Source of the DNA: Scandinavium vulneris_A
Lineage (GTDB): Bacteria; Pseudomonadota; Gammaproteobacteria; Enterobacterales; Enterobacteriaceae
Direction: 5' to 3'
Assembly: GCA_046518185.1 (NCBI GenBank)
Contig: JBKGRZ010000007.1
Location: 62,001 to 126,000 of the forward strand
DNA length: 64,000 nucleotides
Shown here: positions 15,497 to 23,955 of the stretch, piece by piece
How the letters are laid out: the number at the start of each line of letters is the position of its first letter
How positions within the stretch are numbered: position 1 is the first letter of the stretch
The notes under the pieces: model-generated
Told to the model about the DNA's origin: nothing
The model's input: the letters and a program-made list of their open reading frames with translations, nothing else
Database searches by the model: none
Program-made: the position numbers and the translations under genes

Positions 15497-15527
15497 GCCC
15501 GGTGGCGCAGTCCAGCGCTTACCGGGC
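15497..15527. repeat. REP-like palindrome between rpoH and the MocR gene
   Basis: GCCCGGT pairs with ACCGGGC around an imperfect inner stem (GGCGCAG...CAGCGCTT), followed by CTAC. This is the shape and sequence of enterobacterial REP units and can serve both converging genes as a 3' end. Confidence 0.75.
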
Positions 15528-16994
15528 CTACAATTTTATACACTCCATTAATACCTTAAACGCCCCCTCCATCTCTTCCTCGCGCATCGCCGCAAACCCC
15601 ATTAGCAGCCCGCGCTGCGTTGCATCGTTCAGGTAATATCGCGACAGCGGTCGCACCAGCACCCCTTTTTCATTGGCTTTTTGCGCCAGCGCCACGTCAT
15701 CACACTCGGCGTCGAGCTTCAGTACCAGATGCAGCCCGGCGTTATCGTTAAATTCGCTCAGCGCCTCTTTGCCGAGATAATCGGTTATCAGGCCCGTCAG
15801 CCGCTGACGTCGGCGGGCATACAGCAGTCGCATCCGGCGAATATGGGCGGTGTAATGTCCCTCGCGGATAAACAGCGCCAGCGCGTCCTGGTCGAGCAAA
15901 CGGCCGCTGCGATACAGTTCGGCATGGGCGGTGCGTAATGATTGCGCCAGAGGACGCGGGAGCACCACATAGCCCAACCGCATACCCGGCCACATGGTTT
16001 TACTGAAGGTGCCGATGTAAATCACCGGCGCGTCTTCGACCAGCCCCTGCAAAGCCGGGATTGGCTGGCCGGAGAAGCGAAACTCACTGTCGTAATCGTC
16101 TTCCACAATCCAGCTGCCGGTTTGTCGCGCCACCGCCAGCAGACGCTGACGGCGTTCGAGACTCATCACACAGCCGAGCGGATACTGATGCGACGGCGTC
16201 ACGAAAATCAGCCGGGGCGGCGTCTGGCCCGGCTCTGGCGGGTTCATGCCGCTCAGGTCGACATCCACCGCCTGTAATGTCACCCCATTCATCTGCAACA
16301 CGTTGCGAATGCCCCAATAGGCGGGCTCCTCAATCCATGCGCGATCCCCGGGGTTACACAACATGCGTGATACCAGATCAATGGCCTGATGAATGCCTTC
16401 GGTTATCAGGATTTGGTCCGGCGTACAGCGCACCGACCGCGCTACCCGCAGATACTCCATCAGCGCCTGTTGCAGCGCCGGGCTGCCGCCGGAGGGACTG
16501 TAAGAGAGCTGCATTGCCTGCGGTTTTCGGCTGATGCGGGTATGGATTTTACGCAGCAGGGCATGAGGAAACTCGTTCACGTCCGGCACGCCGGGCAAAA
16601 AAGCACCCCACTGGCGTGGACTGGCGCGGCGGTGTGCCAGCAGCGCCTGGCCGCGTTCTGAAAAGCTCACGCTGCGTGAGTCGCTGGCATGTTCCTGATG
16701 GCTGCCGGGAGCGAACAGCAGCGCGTCCGGCACGGTTTTCGCCACGAAGGTGCCGCTCCCGGAACGGGAAACGATATAGCCCTCGGCCAGCAACTGCTCA
16801 TACACGGTCAGCACCGTGTTACGCGATAAGCGTAACTGGCTGGCGAGATCGCGGGACGGCGGCAGGCGACTTTGCGGTGGCAGGCTGCCGTCGAGGATCG
16901 ACAGGCGCACGGCGTTGTACAGCTTCTTGTGCAATTTATCGTCAGGCTGTTCATCCAGACGCAGTTGCAGGAGATCGCACACTAAAGAACGCAA
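15528..16994 (-). CDS. MocR/GabR-type transcriptional regulator
   Basis: Regulator of 488 residues fusing an N-terminal GntR-type winged helix (about 14-85; LPPSRDLASQLRLSRNTV and GSGTFV) to a fold-type I aminotransferase-like domain. The latter keeps the PLP-binding FSKT lysine near residue 330, the NP-x-D-like and YD/EDDYD segments, and the C-terminal Arg region. Such proteins sense PLP plus an amine or amino acid and usually activate a divergent metabolic gene; here that gene encodes a GABA aminotransferase. The apparent start is TTG at 16994, with GAGGG five bases upstream and no in-frame ATG nearby. It could also be annotated as PdxR-like; the divergent partner favours a GABA/polyamine role. 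In E. coli rpoH and livJ are direct neighbours. Confidence 0.88.
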   Translation of the reverse strand: MRSLVCDLLQLRLDEQPDDKLHKKLYNAVRLSILDGSLPPQSRLPPSRDLASQLRLSRNTVLTVYEQLLAEGYIVSRSGSGTFVAKTVPDALLFAPGSHQEHASDSRSVSFSERGQALLAHRRASPRQWGAFLPGVPDVNEFPHALLRKIHTRISRKPQAMQLSYSPSGGSPALQQALMEYLRVARSVRCTPDQILITEGIHQAIDLVSRMLCNPGDRAWIEEPAYWGIRNVLQMNGVTLQAVDVDLSGMNPPEPGQTPPRLIFVTPSHQYPLGCVMSLERRQRLLAVARQTGSWIVEDDYDSEFRFSGQPIPALQGLVEDAPVIYIGTFSKTMWPGMRLGYVVLPRPLAQSLRTAHAELYRSGRLLDQDALALFIREGHYTAHIRRMRLLYARRRQRLTGLITDYLGKEALSEFNDNAGLHLVLKLDAECDDVALAQKANEKGVLVRPLSRYYLNDATQRGLLMGFAAMREEEMEGAFKVLMECIKL

Positions 16995-17110
16995 TTGGAT
17001 CCCTCAATTATTCAAAACTGGTACTCGATTATAGAACCGCTCAGAGAGTAAAACACTTGTATTGTTTCAAAGTTGTTAACACTAAACGTATTTGAGATGG
17101 GGTAAGGTCG

Positions 17111-18376
17111 ATGAAAAACACTGAACTGAATCAGCGCCGCTTACAGGCGACACCGCGTGGGATTGGCGTGATGTGTGGCTTCTATGCCGAGAAAGCCGAA
17201 AATTCCACCCTGTGGGACGTGGAAGGCAACGAGGTGATTGATTTCGCCGCCGGGATTGCGGTGCTCAACACCGGCCATCGCCATCCCAAAATCGTTGCGG
17301 CAATTGAAAAACAGCTACAAGCCTTCACCCACACTGCCTATCAGATTGTCCCTTACGAAAGCTATATCTCGCTGGCCGAACGCATCAACGACCGTGTGCC
17401 GGTCAACGGCCCGGCGAAAACCGCATTCTTCTCCACCGGCGCCGAAGCGGTCGAAAACGCGGTGAAAATTGCCCGCGCCTACACCAAACGCCCGGGGCTG
17501 ATCACCTTTGGCGGCGGCTTCCACGGCCGTACCTTTATGACCATGGCGCTGACCGGCAAAGTGGCCCCGTACAAAATCGGTTTCGGCCCGTTCCCGGGTT
17601 CCGTCTACCACGGTCAGTACCCGAATGCGGCGCACGGGGTCAGCACCTCTGATGCGATGCACAGCCTGGAGCGCATCTTCAAAGCAGATATCGCCCCGGA
17701 TCAGGTCGCGGCCATTATTCTGGAGCCGGTGCAGGGTGAGGGGGGTTTCAACGTCGCCCCGGCCGATTTTATGCAGGCTCTGCGTAAGCTGTGTGACACC
17801 CACGGTATTCTGCTGATCGCCGATGAAGTGCAGACCGGCTTCGCCCGAACCGGCAAACTGTTTGCGATGGAACATTACGACGTCAAGCCCGACCTGATGA
17901 CCATGGCGAAAAGCCTGGCCGGTGGGATGCCGCTGTCAGCGGTGGCGGGCCGTGCCGACGTGATGGACGCCCCGGCCCCTGGCGGCCTCGGCGGCACCTA
18001 CGCCGGTAACCCGCTGGCGGTCGCGGCGGCGCATGCGGTGCTCGACATCATCGACGAAGAGGAACTTTGTTCGCGTGCCGCAAAGCTCGGTCATCATCTG
18101 GTGGAAGTGCTGAACAATGCCAAAGCCGATTGCCCACATATCGTCGACGTTCGCGCCCAGGGTTCGATGGTCGCCGTGGAATTCAACGATCCGCAGACCG
18201 GCGCGCCGTCCCCGGAATTTACCAAACAGGTGCAGGACAAGGCGATGAAAGAGGGCCTGTTGCTGCTGAGCTGTGGTGTTTACGGCAACGTGATCCGCTT
18301 CCTTTACCCTCTCACCATTCCTGACGCGCAGTTCCATAAGGCGCTGGACATTATTCGACGCTCCCTCAGCCAGTAA
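17111..18376 (+). CDS. gabT: 4-aminobutyrate-2-oxoglutarate aminotransferase (GabT/PuuE family)
   Basis: Class III PLP aminotransferase of 421 residues converting GABA and 2-oxoglutarate to succinate semialdehyde and glutamate. Visible are the NTGHRHP segment (53-59), the GAEAVE phosphate-binding loop (about 110-115), FHGRT (137-141), the cofactor Asp in IADEVQTG (Asp238) and the Schiff-base Lys in MAKSLAGG (Lys267). As I remember the two E. coli paralogues, the protein is closer to PuuE (same length, MCxFYAxxAEN start) than to GabT, so puuE-like is equally defensible. Transcribed divergently from a MocR regulator, 116 bp apart, which probably controls it. A strong terminator follows. Confidence 0.9.
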   Translation: MKNTELNQRRLQATPRGIGVMCGFYAEKAENSTLWDVEGNEVIDFAAGIAVLNTGHRHPKIVAAIEKQLQAFTHTAYQIVPYESYISLAERINDRVPVNGPAKTAFFSTGAEAVENAVKIARAYTKRPGLITFGGGFHGRTFMTMALTGKVAPYKIGFGPFPGSVYHGQYPNAAHGVSTSDAMHSLERIFKADIAPDQVAAIILEPVQGEGGFNVAPADFMQALRKLCDTHGILLIADEVQTGFARTGKLFAMEHYDVKPDLMTMAKSLAGGMPLSAVAGRADVMDAPAPGGLGGTYAGNPLAVAAAHAVLDIIDEEELCSRAAKLGHHLVEVLNNAKADCPHIVDVRAQGSMVAVEFNDPQTGAPSPEFTKQVQDKAMKEGLLLLSCGVYGNVIRFLYPLTIPDAQFHKALDIIRRSLSQ

Positions 18377-18382
18377 TGGCTT

Positions 18383-18408
18383 GCCGCTCTCCGGAGCGGC
18401 TTTTTTTT
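18383..18408 (+). terminator. Terminator of the GABA aminotransferase gene
   Basis: GCCGCTC pairs with GAGCGGC around TCCG and is followed by eight T residues, seven bases after the stop codon. Textbook intrinsic terminator. Confidence 0.95.
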
Positions 18409-18472
18409 GTCACGTTTCTGTTACATAACCCTCAAAATTCTCGTTCCAAAAGCTAAAAAATCGGGTATGTTT

Positions 18473-18487
18473 TAGCAGAGTATGCTG
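18473..18487 (+). promoter_or_regulatory. Lrp-like box upstream of livJ
   Basis: TAGCAGAGTATGCTG matches the Lrp consensus YAGHAWATTWTDCTR at 13 of 15 positions. It is about 94 bp before the livJ start, and livJ is a known Lrp/leucine-repressed gene in E. coli. Confidence 0.55.
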
Positions 18488-18580
18488 CAAAAGCGCGGGT
18501 GGCAGACCTAAAACAGAAATAAAGCGCTGCATAACAACATCACAACAAAAGCAATCACCATCACAATGGGGAATCTCAGG

Positions 18581-19684
18581 ATGAATATGAAGGGTAAAGC
18601 GTTACTGGCAGGATGTATCGCGTTGGCGATGAGCCACATGGCGATGGCCGAAGAGATTAAAATTGCCGTCGTGGGGGCAATGTCTGGCCCGGTAGCGCAG
18701 TATGGCGATCAGGAGTTCACTGGGGCTGAGCAGGCCGTGGCGGATATTAACGCCAAGGGCGGTATCAAAGGCAATAAACTCGAAATCGTAAAATATGACG
18801 ATGCCTGCGACCCGAAACAAGCCGTGGCGGTAGCGAACAAAGTCGTCAACGATGGCATCAAATACGTTATCGGGCACCTGTGCTCCTCCTCCACGCAGCC
18901 AGCGTCTGACATTTATGAAGACGAAGGCATTCTGATGATCACCCCGGCGGCGACCGCTCCGGAGCTGACTGCGCGCGGTTACAATCTGATCCTGCGTACC
19001 ACCGGTCTGGACTCTGACCAAGGTCCAACGGCGGCAAAATACATTCTCAACACCGTGAAGCCGAAGCGCATCGCGATTGTTCATGACAAGCAGCAGTACG
19101 GCGAAGGTCTGGCCCGTGCGGTGCAGGACCCCCTGAAAAAAGGCGGCGCTAACGTGGTGTTCTTTGACGGCATCACCGCCGGGGAGAAAGACTTCTCCAC
19201 CCTGGTGGCGCGTCTGAAGAAAGAGAACATCGACTTCGTCTACTACGGCGGCTACCACCCGGAAATGGGGCAGATCCTGCGCCAGGCGCGTGCCGCTGGG
19301 CTGAAAACTCAGTTCATGGGCCCGGAAGGCGTGGCCAACGTATCGCTGTCTAACATCGCCGGTGATTCTGCGGAAGGTCTGCTGGTGACCAAGCCGAAGA
19401 ACTACGATCAGGTTCCGGCCAACAAACCGATTGTGGATGCGATCAAAGCCAAGAAACAGGATCCGAGCGGGGCGTTCGTGTGGACCACCTATGCAGCCAT
19501 TCAGTCTCTGAATGCTGGCCTGAACCAGAGCGACGACCCGGCGAAGATTGCTGAATGGCTGAAAGCGAACAGCGTCGATACCGTCATGGGTCCGCTGAGC
19601 TGGGATAAGAAAGGTGACCTGAAAGGTTTTGAGTTCGGCGTGTTCACCTGGCATGCCAACGGCACCGCCACCGACGCCAAATAA
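18581..19684 (+). CDS. livJ: LivJ, Leu/Ile/Val periplasmic binding protein
   Basis: Periplasmic receptor of 367 residues for branched-chain amino acids, feeding the LivHMGF importer. A signal peptide of about 23 residues ends SHMAMA before Glu. The mature protein carries the conserved CDPKQAVAVANKVV and HLCSSSTQPA segments, with the disulfide Cys pair and Ser/Thr ligands, and follows E. coli LivJ almost residue for residue. I start at 18581, giving the usual length; a frame-compatible ATG at 18566 would add five unneeded residues. It is separated from livK by panM and a long AT-rich region, and has its own promoter and terminator. Confidence 0.96.
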   Translation: MNMKGKALLAGCIALAMSHMAMAEEIKIAVVGAMSGPVAQYGDQEFTGAEQAVADINAKGGIKGNKLEIVKYDDACDPKQAVAVANKVVNDGIKYVIGHLCSSSTQPASDIYEDEGILMITPAATAPELTARGYNLILRTTGLDSDQGPTAAKYILNTVKPKRIAIVHDKQQYGEGLARAVQDPLKKGGANVVFFDGITAGEKDFSTLVARLKKENIDFVYYGGYHPEMGQILRQARAAGLKTQFMGPEGVANVSLSNIAGDSAEGLLVTKPKNYDQVPANKPIVDAIKAKKQDPSGAFVWTTYAAIQSLNAGLNQSDDPAKIAEWLKANSVDTVMGPLSWDKKGDLKGFEFGVFTWHANGTATDAK

Positions 19685-19745
19685 TTTTCCCGGCGCCTTT
19701 CGCGCTGCAGCATGAAATGCTTGGGAAAATGGGCAATAAATGTAG

Positions 19746-19780
19746 GCCGGGCAAGGCGTAGCCGCCACCCGGCTTTTTTT
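19746..19780 (+). terminator. livJ terminator derived from a REP-like palindrome
   Basis: GCCGGG pairs with CCCGGC around AAGGCGTAGCCGCCA-type inner sequence and is followed by seven T residues. The element lies between livJ and convergent panM and overlaps the panM stop codon. Confidence 0.85.
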
Positions 19781-20162
19781 ATCGTTTTTGCCAGCCACCT
19801 TCTTGCGGGGTGAATTTGAGCGCCTGCATAAACGCCGCCATCGCTTCCCGGTCTTCAACACCCACATCCGCCATCCACCACCCTGCGATGGTCGAATTCT
19901 CGCGCAGCACTTCTTCTATCAAATACTGACCCACGCCCCGGCGACGGGTGATGTCACGAATACGCAACGAATCCAGCGCGCCCTGGTTGCCCTTCAGCGT
20001 CACCCGAACCGCGCCTAACAGCCTGTCGTTGAACCGTGCGGCGTAGATCCGGTGCTCGTCATCCATCTGCAAAGACGATGAACTGTATTCCGGCCAAATC
20101 TTGCCGAGATCGATATGGTCCTGCTCGCTGAGCGCCGTCAGCCTGATTACCGTCAGTTTCAT
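19779..20162 (-). CDS. panM: PanM, maturation factor of aspartate decarboxylase PanD
   Basis: GNAT-fold protein of 127 residues (PanM/PanZ, formerly YhhK) that binds acetyl-CoA and the PanD zymogen, triggering PanD self-cleavage to the pyruvoyl enzyme needed for beta-alanine and pantothenate. The acetyl-CoA loop is visible as RRRGVGQYL (about 73-81), followed by the ADVGVED segment and a final FTPQEGGWQKR tail typical of the family. Length matches E. coli. It lies on the opposite strand between livJ and livK, as in E. coli. Confidence 0.93.
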   Translation of the reverse strand: MKLTVIRLTALSEQDHIDLGKIWPEYSSSSLQMDDEHRIYAARFNDRLLGAVRVTLKGNQGALDSLRIRDITRRRGVGQYLIEEVLRENSTIAGWWMADVGVEDREAMAAFMQALKFTPQEGGWQKR

Positions 20163-20583
20163 GTGAAGCTACCCGTCAAAAAATATTGCCCTGAGTGTAT
20201 CGAAAATCGCGATTAACCGATTTCTATTTTTAGGCTGAATGACAGCGGATTCGTTTTCCGTCGATCGTCGTGGCAGTGCAATGCGTCATGGATCGAAAAA
20301 TAAGCAGAATTTTAACCTGAAAGGTAGTGATTTATTCGGTTCTTTGTACCCTTATTTTATGCTGAAAACGGCGCTTTTTTTTGTTTAACTCTGGATGAAT
20401 ACAGAATATTATCTTTTCTTAATCGACTGAAAAATAGAGATTTTAGTCAGGTTTTTGGCAAAAAGCATCGCTAAACCATTAAAGAGACTGGTAAAAATAG
20501 CGTTGTGCATTAAAAGTACAGAATGCTTTTTAACCAGATAAATACAAAATATATACAAATAACATCACGAATGGGGATTGAAG
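20163..20583. other. AT-rich regulatory gap between panM and livK (421 bp)
   Basis: No gene is evident. The stretch is markedly AT-richer than its surroundings and serves as the livK and panM promoter region. An Lrp-like box lies at 20402-20416. Weak hairpins such as GCATT/AATGC followed by five T (about 20507-20531) occur, but are too weak to call an attenuator. Confidence 0.7.
20402..20416 (+). promoter_or_regulatory. Lrp-like box upstream of livK
   Basis: CAGAATATTAT matches the first eleven positions of the Lrp consensus perfectly, with 12 of 15 overall. It is about 180 bp ahead of livK in AT-rich DNA. Lrp control of livKHMGF is known in E. coli; the exact site here is inferred. Confidence 0.4.
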
Positions 20584-21693
20584 ATGAAACGGAATGCGAA
20601 AACATTGATTGCGGGAATGATTGCATTGGCGATGACGCAATCAGCCCTGGCGAAGGATATTAAGGTCGCGGTGATTGGGGCGATGTCTGGCCCGGTCGCG
20701 CAGTGGGGCGACATGGAATTCAACGGCGCACGCCAGGCGATAAAAGACATTAACGCGGCGGGCGGCATCAAGGGCGACAAACTGGTTGCCGTCGAATATG
20801 ACGATGCCTGTGACCCAAAACAGGCCGTAGCGGTCGCCAACAAAGTGGTTAACGACGGCATTCAATACGTTATCGGGCACCTGTGCTCCTCCTCCACGCA
20901 GCCTGCGTCTGACATTTACGAAGACGAAGGCATTCTGATGATAACCCCTGGCGCAACCAATCCGGAGCTGACCCAGCGCGGCTATCAGTACATCATGCGT
21001 ACCGCGGGCCTCGACTCCTCCCAGGGCCCGACCGCCGCCAAATACATTGTGGAAAAAGTGAAACCGCAGCGTATCGCTATCATTCATGACAAACAGCAGT
21101 ACGGCGAAGGCCTGGCGCGTTCCGTGCAGGATAGCCTGAAGAAGAGTGGCGCGAACGTGGTGTTCTTCGACGGCATTACCGCCGGGGAGAAAGACTTTTC
21201 CGCGCTGGTCGCCCGTCTGCAAAAAGAAAATATCGACTTCGTTTACTACGGCGGCTACTACCCGGAAATGGGGCAGATCCTGCGTCAGGCGCGTTCCGTT
21301 GGCCTGAAAACGCAGTTCATGGGCCCGGAAGGCGTGGGTAACGCTTCTCTGTCCAACATCGCCGGTGCCGCAGGCGAAGGGATGCTGGTCACAATGCCGA
21401 AACGCTATGACCAGGACCCAGCCAACAAAGGTATCGTTGATGCGCTGAAAGCCGAGAAGAAAGATCCGAGCGGCCCGTATGTGTGGATAACCTATGCCGC
21501 AGTGCAGTCTCTGGCCACCGCCATGAACCGCACCGGCAGCGAAGATCCGCAGGCGTTGATTAAAGATTTGAAAGCAAACGGTGCAAAAACCGTGATTGGG
21601 CCGCTGAACTGGGATGAGAAAGGCGATCTGAAGGGATTTGAATTTGGTGTCTTCCAGTGGCATGCGGACGGGTCGTCCAGCGTCGCCAAATAA
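20584..21693 (+). CDS. livK: LivK, leucine-specific periplasmic binding protein
   Basis: Periplasmic receptor of 369 residues, paralogous to LivJ (very similar over the whole mature length) but leucine-preferring in E. coli. Signal peptide of about 23 residues ending QSALA. Conserved CDPKQAV and HLCSSSTQPA segments are present, and position 41-60 region (GDMEFNGARQ) distinguishes it from LivJ (GDQEFTGAEQ). Start at the ATG 20584 behind GGGGATTG; an in-frame TTG two codons earlier is not needed. It heads livKHMGF, with 61 bp to livH. Confidence 0.96.
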   Translation: MKRNAKTLIAGMIALAMTQSALAKDIKVAVIGAMSGPVAQWGDMEFNGARQAIKDINAAGGIKGDKLVAVEYDDACDPKQAVAVANKVVNDGIQYVIGHLCSSSTQPASDIYEDEGILMITPGATNPELTQRGYQYIMRTAGLDSSQGPTAAKYIVEKVKPQRIAIIHDKQQYGEGLARSVQDSLKKSGANVVFFDGITAGEKDFSALVARLQKENIDFVYYGGYYPEMGQILRQARSVGLKTQFMGPEGVGNASLSNIAGAAGEGMLVTMPKRYDQDPANKGIVDALKAEKKDPSGPYVWITYAAVQSLATAMNRTGSEDPQALIKDLKANGAKTVIGPLNWDEKGDLKGFEFGVFQWHADGSSSVAK

Positions 21694-21754
21694 GAAGAAG
21701 ACGAGTTATCCCACCGCCCGTATACCTGCCGGGCGGTTATAAAAAGGTTCCTTT

Positions 21755-22681
21755 ATGTCAGAGCAGTTTCTTTATTTCCTGCAGCAGATGTTTAACGGCG
21801 TCACGCTGGGAAGCACCTACGCGCTGATCGCCATCGGTTACACCATGGTGTACGGCATTATCGGGATGATCAACTTCGCCCACGGCGAGGTGTATATGAT
21901 CGGCAGCTATGTGTCGTTCATGATTATCGCCGCGCTGATGATGATGGGCATCGACACCAGCTGGCTGCTGGTCGGGGCCGGATTCGTCGGGGCGATCGTC
22001 ATTGCCAGCGCCTACGGCTGGAGCATTGAACGGGTCGCTTATCGCCCGGTTCGTAGCTCCAAACGCCTGATTGCGCTGATCTCCGCCATCGGGATGTCCA
22101 TCTTCCTGCAAAACTACGTCAGCCTGACCGAAGGCTCGCGCGATATCGCCCTGCCAAGCCTGTTCAACGGCCAGTGGATTATCGGCAGTAGCGAAAGCTT
22201 CTCTGCCTCCATCACCACCATGCAGTTGGTTATCTGGGTGGTAACCTTTGTGGCGATGCTGGCCCTGACCGTGTTCATCCGCTACTCCCGCATGGGGCGC
22301 GCCTGTCGTGCCTGTGCAGAAGACCTGAAAATGGCGAGCCTGCTCGGCATTAACACTGACCGTGTGATTGCCCTGACGTTCGTCATCGGTGCCGCCATGG
22401 CGGCGGTGGCGGGCGTACTGCTTGGTCAGTTCTACGGGGTGATTAACCCGTACATTGGCTTTATGGCCGGGATGAAAGCCTTTACTGCGGCGGTTCTGGG
22501 CGGCATCGGCAGCATTCCGGGGGCGATGATCGGCGGCCTTATCCTGGGCGTAGCCGAAGCGCTCTCCTCCGCTTACCTGAGTACCGAATACAAAGACGTG
22601 GTGTCGTTCGCGCTGCTGATTGTGGTGCTGCTGGTAATGCCGACCGGGATCCTGGGTCGTCCGGAGGTAGAAAAAGTATGA
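21755..22681 (+). CDS. livH: LivH, branched-chain amino acid ABC permease
   Basis: Permease of 308 residues, one of the two membrane subunits of the LIV-I/LS importer. Eight or so hydrophobic helices are visible. The family fingerprints are GSTYALIAIGYTMVYGIIGMINFAHGE (about 19-45, quoted only by position and ends) and the ACAEDLKMASLLGIN coupling segment near 189-203 that faces the ATPases. AAAAGG ribosome site precedes the ATG. Its stop overlaps the livM start (ATGA). Confidence 0.97.
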   Translation: MSEQFLYFLQQMFNGVTLGSTYALIAIGYTMVYGIIGMINFAHGEVYMIGSYVSFMIIAALMMMGIDTSWLLVGAGFVGAIVIASAYGWSIERVAYRPVRSSKRLIALISAIGMSIFLQNYVSLTEGSRDIALPSLFNGQWIIGSSESFSASITTMQLVIWVVTFVAMLALTVFIRYSRMGRACRACAEDLKMASLLGINTDRVIALTFVIGAAMAAVAGVLLGQFYGVINPYIGFMAGMKAFTAAVLGGIGSIPGAMIGGLILGVAEALSSAYLSTEYKDVVSFALLIVVLLVMPTGILGRPEVEKV

Positions 22682-23955
22682 AACCGATGCATTTTGCGAT
22701 GGCGTTGCTGTCTGCCGCCATGTTCTTCGTGCTGGCTGGCGTGTTCATGGGCGTTCAGCTTTCGCTGAGCGGGACGAAGCTGGTCGTCAATTCCGCGGCG
22801 GATATCCGTTGGCAGTGGATTTACATCGGCACCGCGGTGGTGTTTATCTTCCAGCTGCTGCGTCCGATGGTGCAGAAAGGCCTGAAGAGCGTTTCCGGAC
22901 CGAAGTTTGTTCTGCCAGCAATTGACGGTTCAACCGTTAAACAGAAGCTGTTCCTGATTGCGCTGTTGGTGATTGCCGTGGCGTGGCCGTTTATGGTGTC
23001 TCGCGGCACCATTGATATCGCCACCCTGACCATGATCTACATTATTCTCGGCCTTGGGCTGAACGTGGTGGTGGGGCTGTCCGGCCTGCTGGTGCTGGGC
23101 TACGGTGGCTTCTACGCCATTGGGGCGTACACCTTTGCGCTGCTGAACCACTATTACGGTCTCGGCTTCTGGACCTGTCTGCCGTTGGCGGGCCTGGTCT
23201 CTGCCGCTGCTGGTTTCCTGCTCGGCTTCCCGGTGCTGCGCCTGCGCGGAGACTACCTGGCGATTGTCACCCTCGGCTTCGGCGAAATTGTGCGTATTCT
23301 GCTGCTCAACAATACCGAAATCACCGGCGGCCCGAACGGGATCAGCCAGATCCCGAAACCGACGCTGTTCGGTCTGGAGTTCAGCCGGACCACGCGCGAA
23401 GGCGGCTGGGATACCTTCAGCAACTTCTTCAACATGAAGTACGACCCGAACGACCGCGTGATTTTCCTCTATCTGGTGGCGCTGCTGTTGGTCGTCCTGA
23501 CCCTGTTCGTGATTAACCGCCTGCTGCGTATGCCGCTGGGCCGCGCGTGGGAAGCGCTGCGTGAAGATGAAATCGCCTGCCGTTCGCTGGGCCTGAGCCC
23601 GACGCGCATCAAGCTGACGGCGTTCACCATCAGCGCCGCGTTTGCCGGTTTCGCCGGAACATTGTTCGCCGCCCGTCAGGGCTTCGTCAGCCCGGAATCG
23701 TTCACCTTCGCGGAGTCGGCATTTGTGTTAGCGATTGTGGTGCTCGGCGGAATGGGCTCGCAGTTCGCGGTCATTCTGGCGGCAGTCCTGCTGGTGGTAT
23801 CGCGTGAGCTGATGCGTGATTTCAACGAATACAGCATGTTAATGCTGGGTGGTTTAATGGTTCTGATGATGATCTGGCGTCCACAAGGCTTGCTGCCGAT
23901 GACCCGTCCACAGCTGAAACTGAAGAATGGACAGACCAAAGGAGATCAGGCATGA
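22678..23955 (+). CDS. livM: LivM, branched-chain amino acid ABC permease
   Basis: Second permease subunit, 425 residues, with an extra N-terminal region of two helices that LivH lacks, then the common core (LGLGLNVVVGLSGLLVLGYGGF, about residues 122-143) and the coupling segment AWEALREDEIACRSLGL near 291-307. Length as in E. coli. Starts four bases inside livH and its end overlaps livG by four bases, so the subunits are translationally coupled. Confidence 0.97.
   Translation: MKPMHFAMALLSAAMFFVLAGVFMGVQLSLSGTKLVVNSAADIRWQWIYIGTAVVFIFQLLRPMVQKGLKSVSGPKFVLPAIDGSTVKQKLFLIALLVIAVAWPFMVSRGTIDIATLTMIYIILGLGLNVVVGLSGLLVLGYGGFYAIGAYTFALLNHYYGLGFWTCLPLAGLVSAAAGFLLGFPVLRLRGDYLAIVTLGFGEIVRILLLNNTEITGGPNGISQIPKPTLFGLEFSRTTREGGWDTFSNFFNMKYDPNDRVIFLYLVALLLVVLTLFVINRLLRMPLGRAWEALREDEIACRSLGLSPTRIKLTAFTISAAFAGFAGTLFAARQGFVSPESFTFAESAFVLAIVVLGGMGSQFAVILAAVLLVVSRELMRDFNEYSMLMLGGLMVLMMIWRPQGLLPMTRPQLKLKNGQTKGDQA

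Noticed and set aside
18602..19867. 421-codon frame opposite livJ
   Set aside because: Runs opposite livJ and across its terminator; no start signal, and a matching frame appears opposite livK simply because the genes are paralogues.
20505..20532. Possible attenuator ahead of livK (GCATT/AATGC then T-run)
   Set aside because: Only a five-base AU-rich stem with a ten-base loop and no leader peptide in frame; too weak to call.
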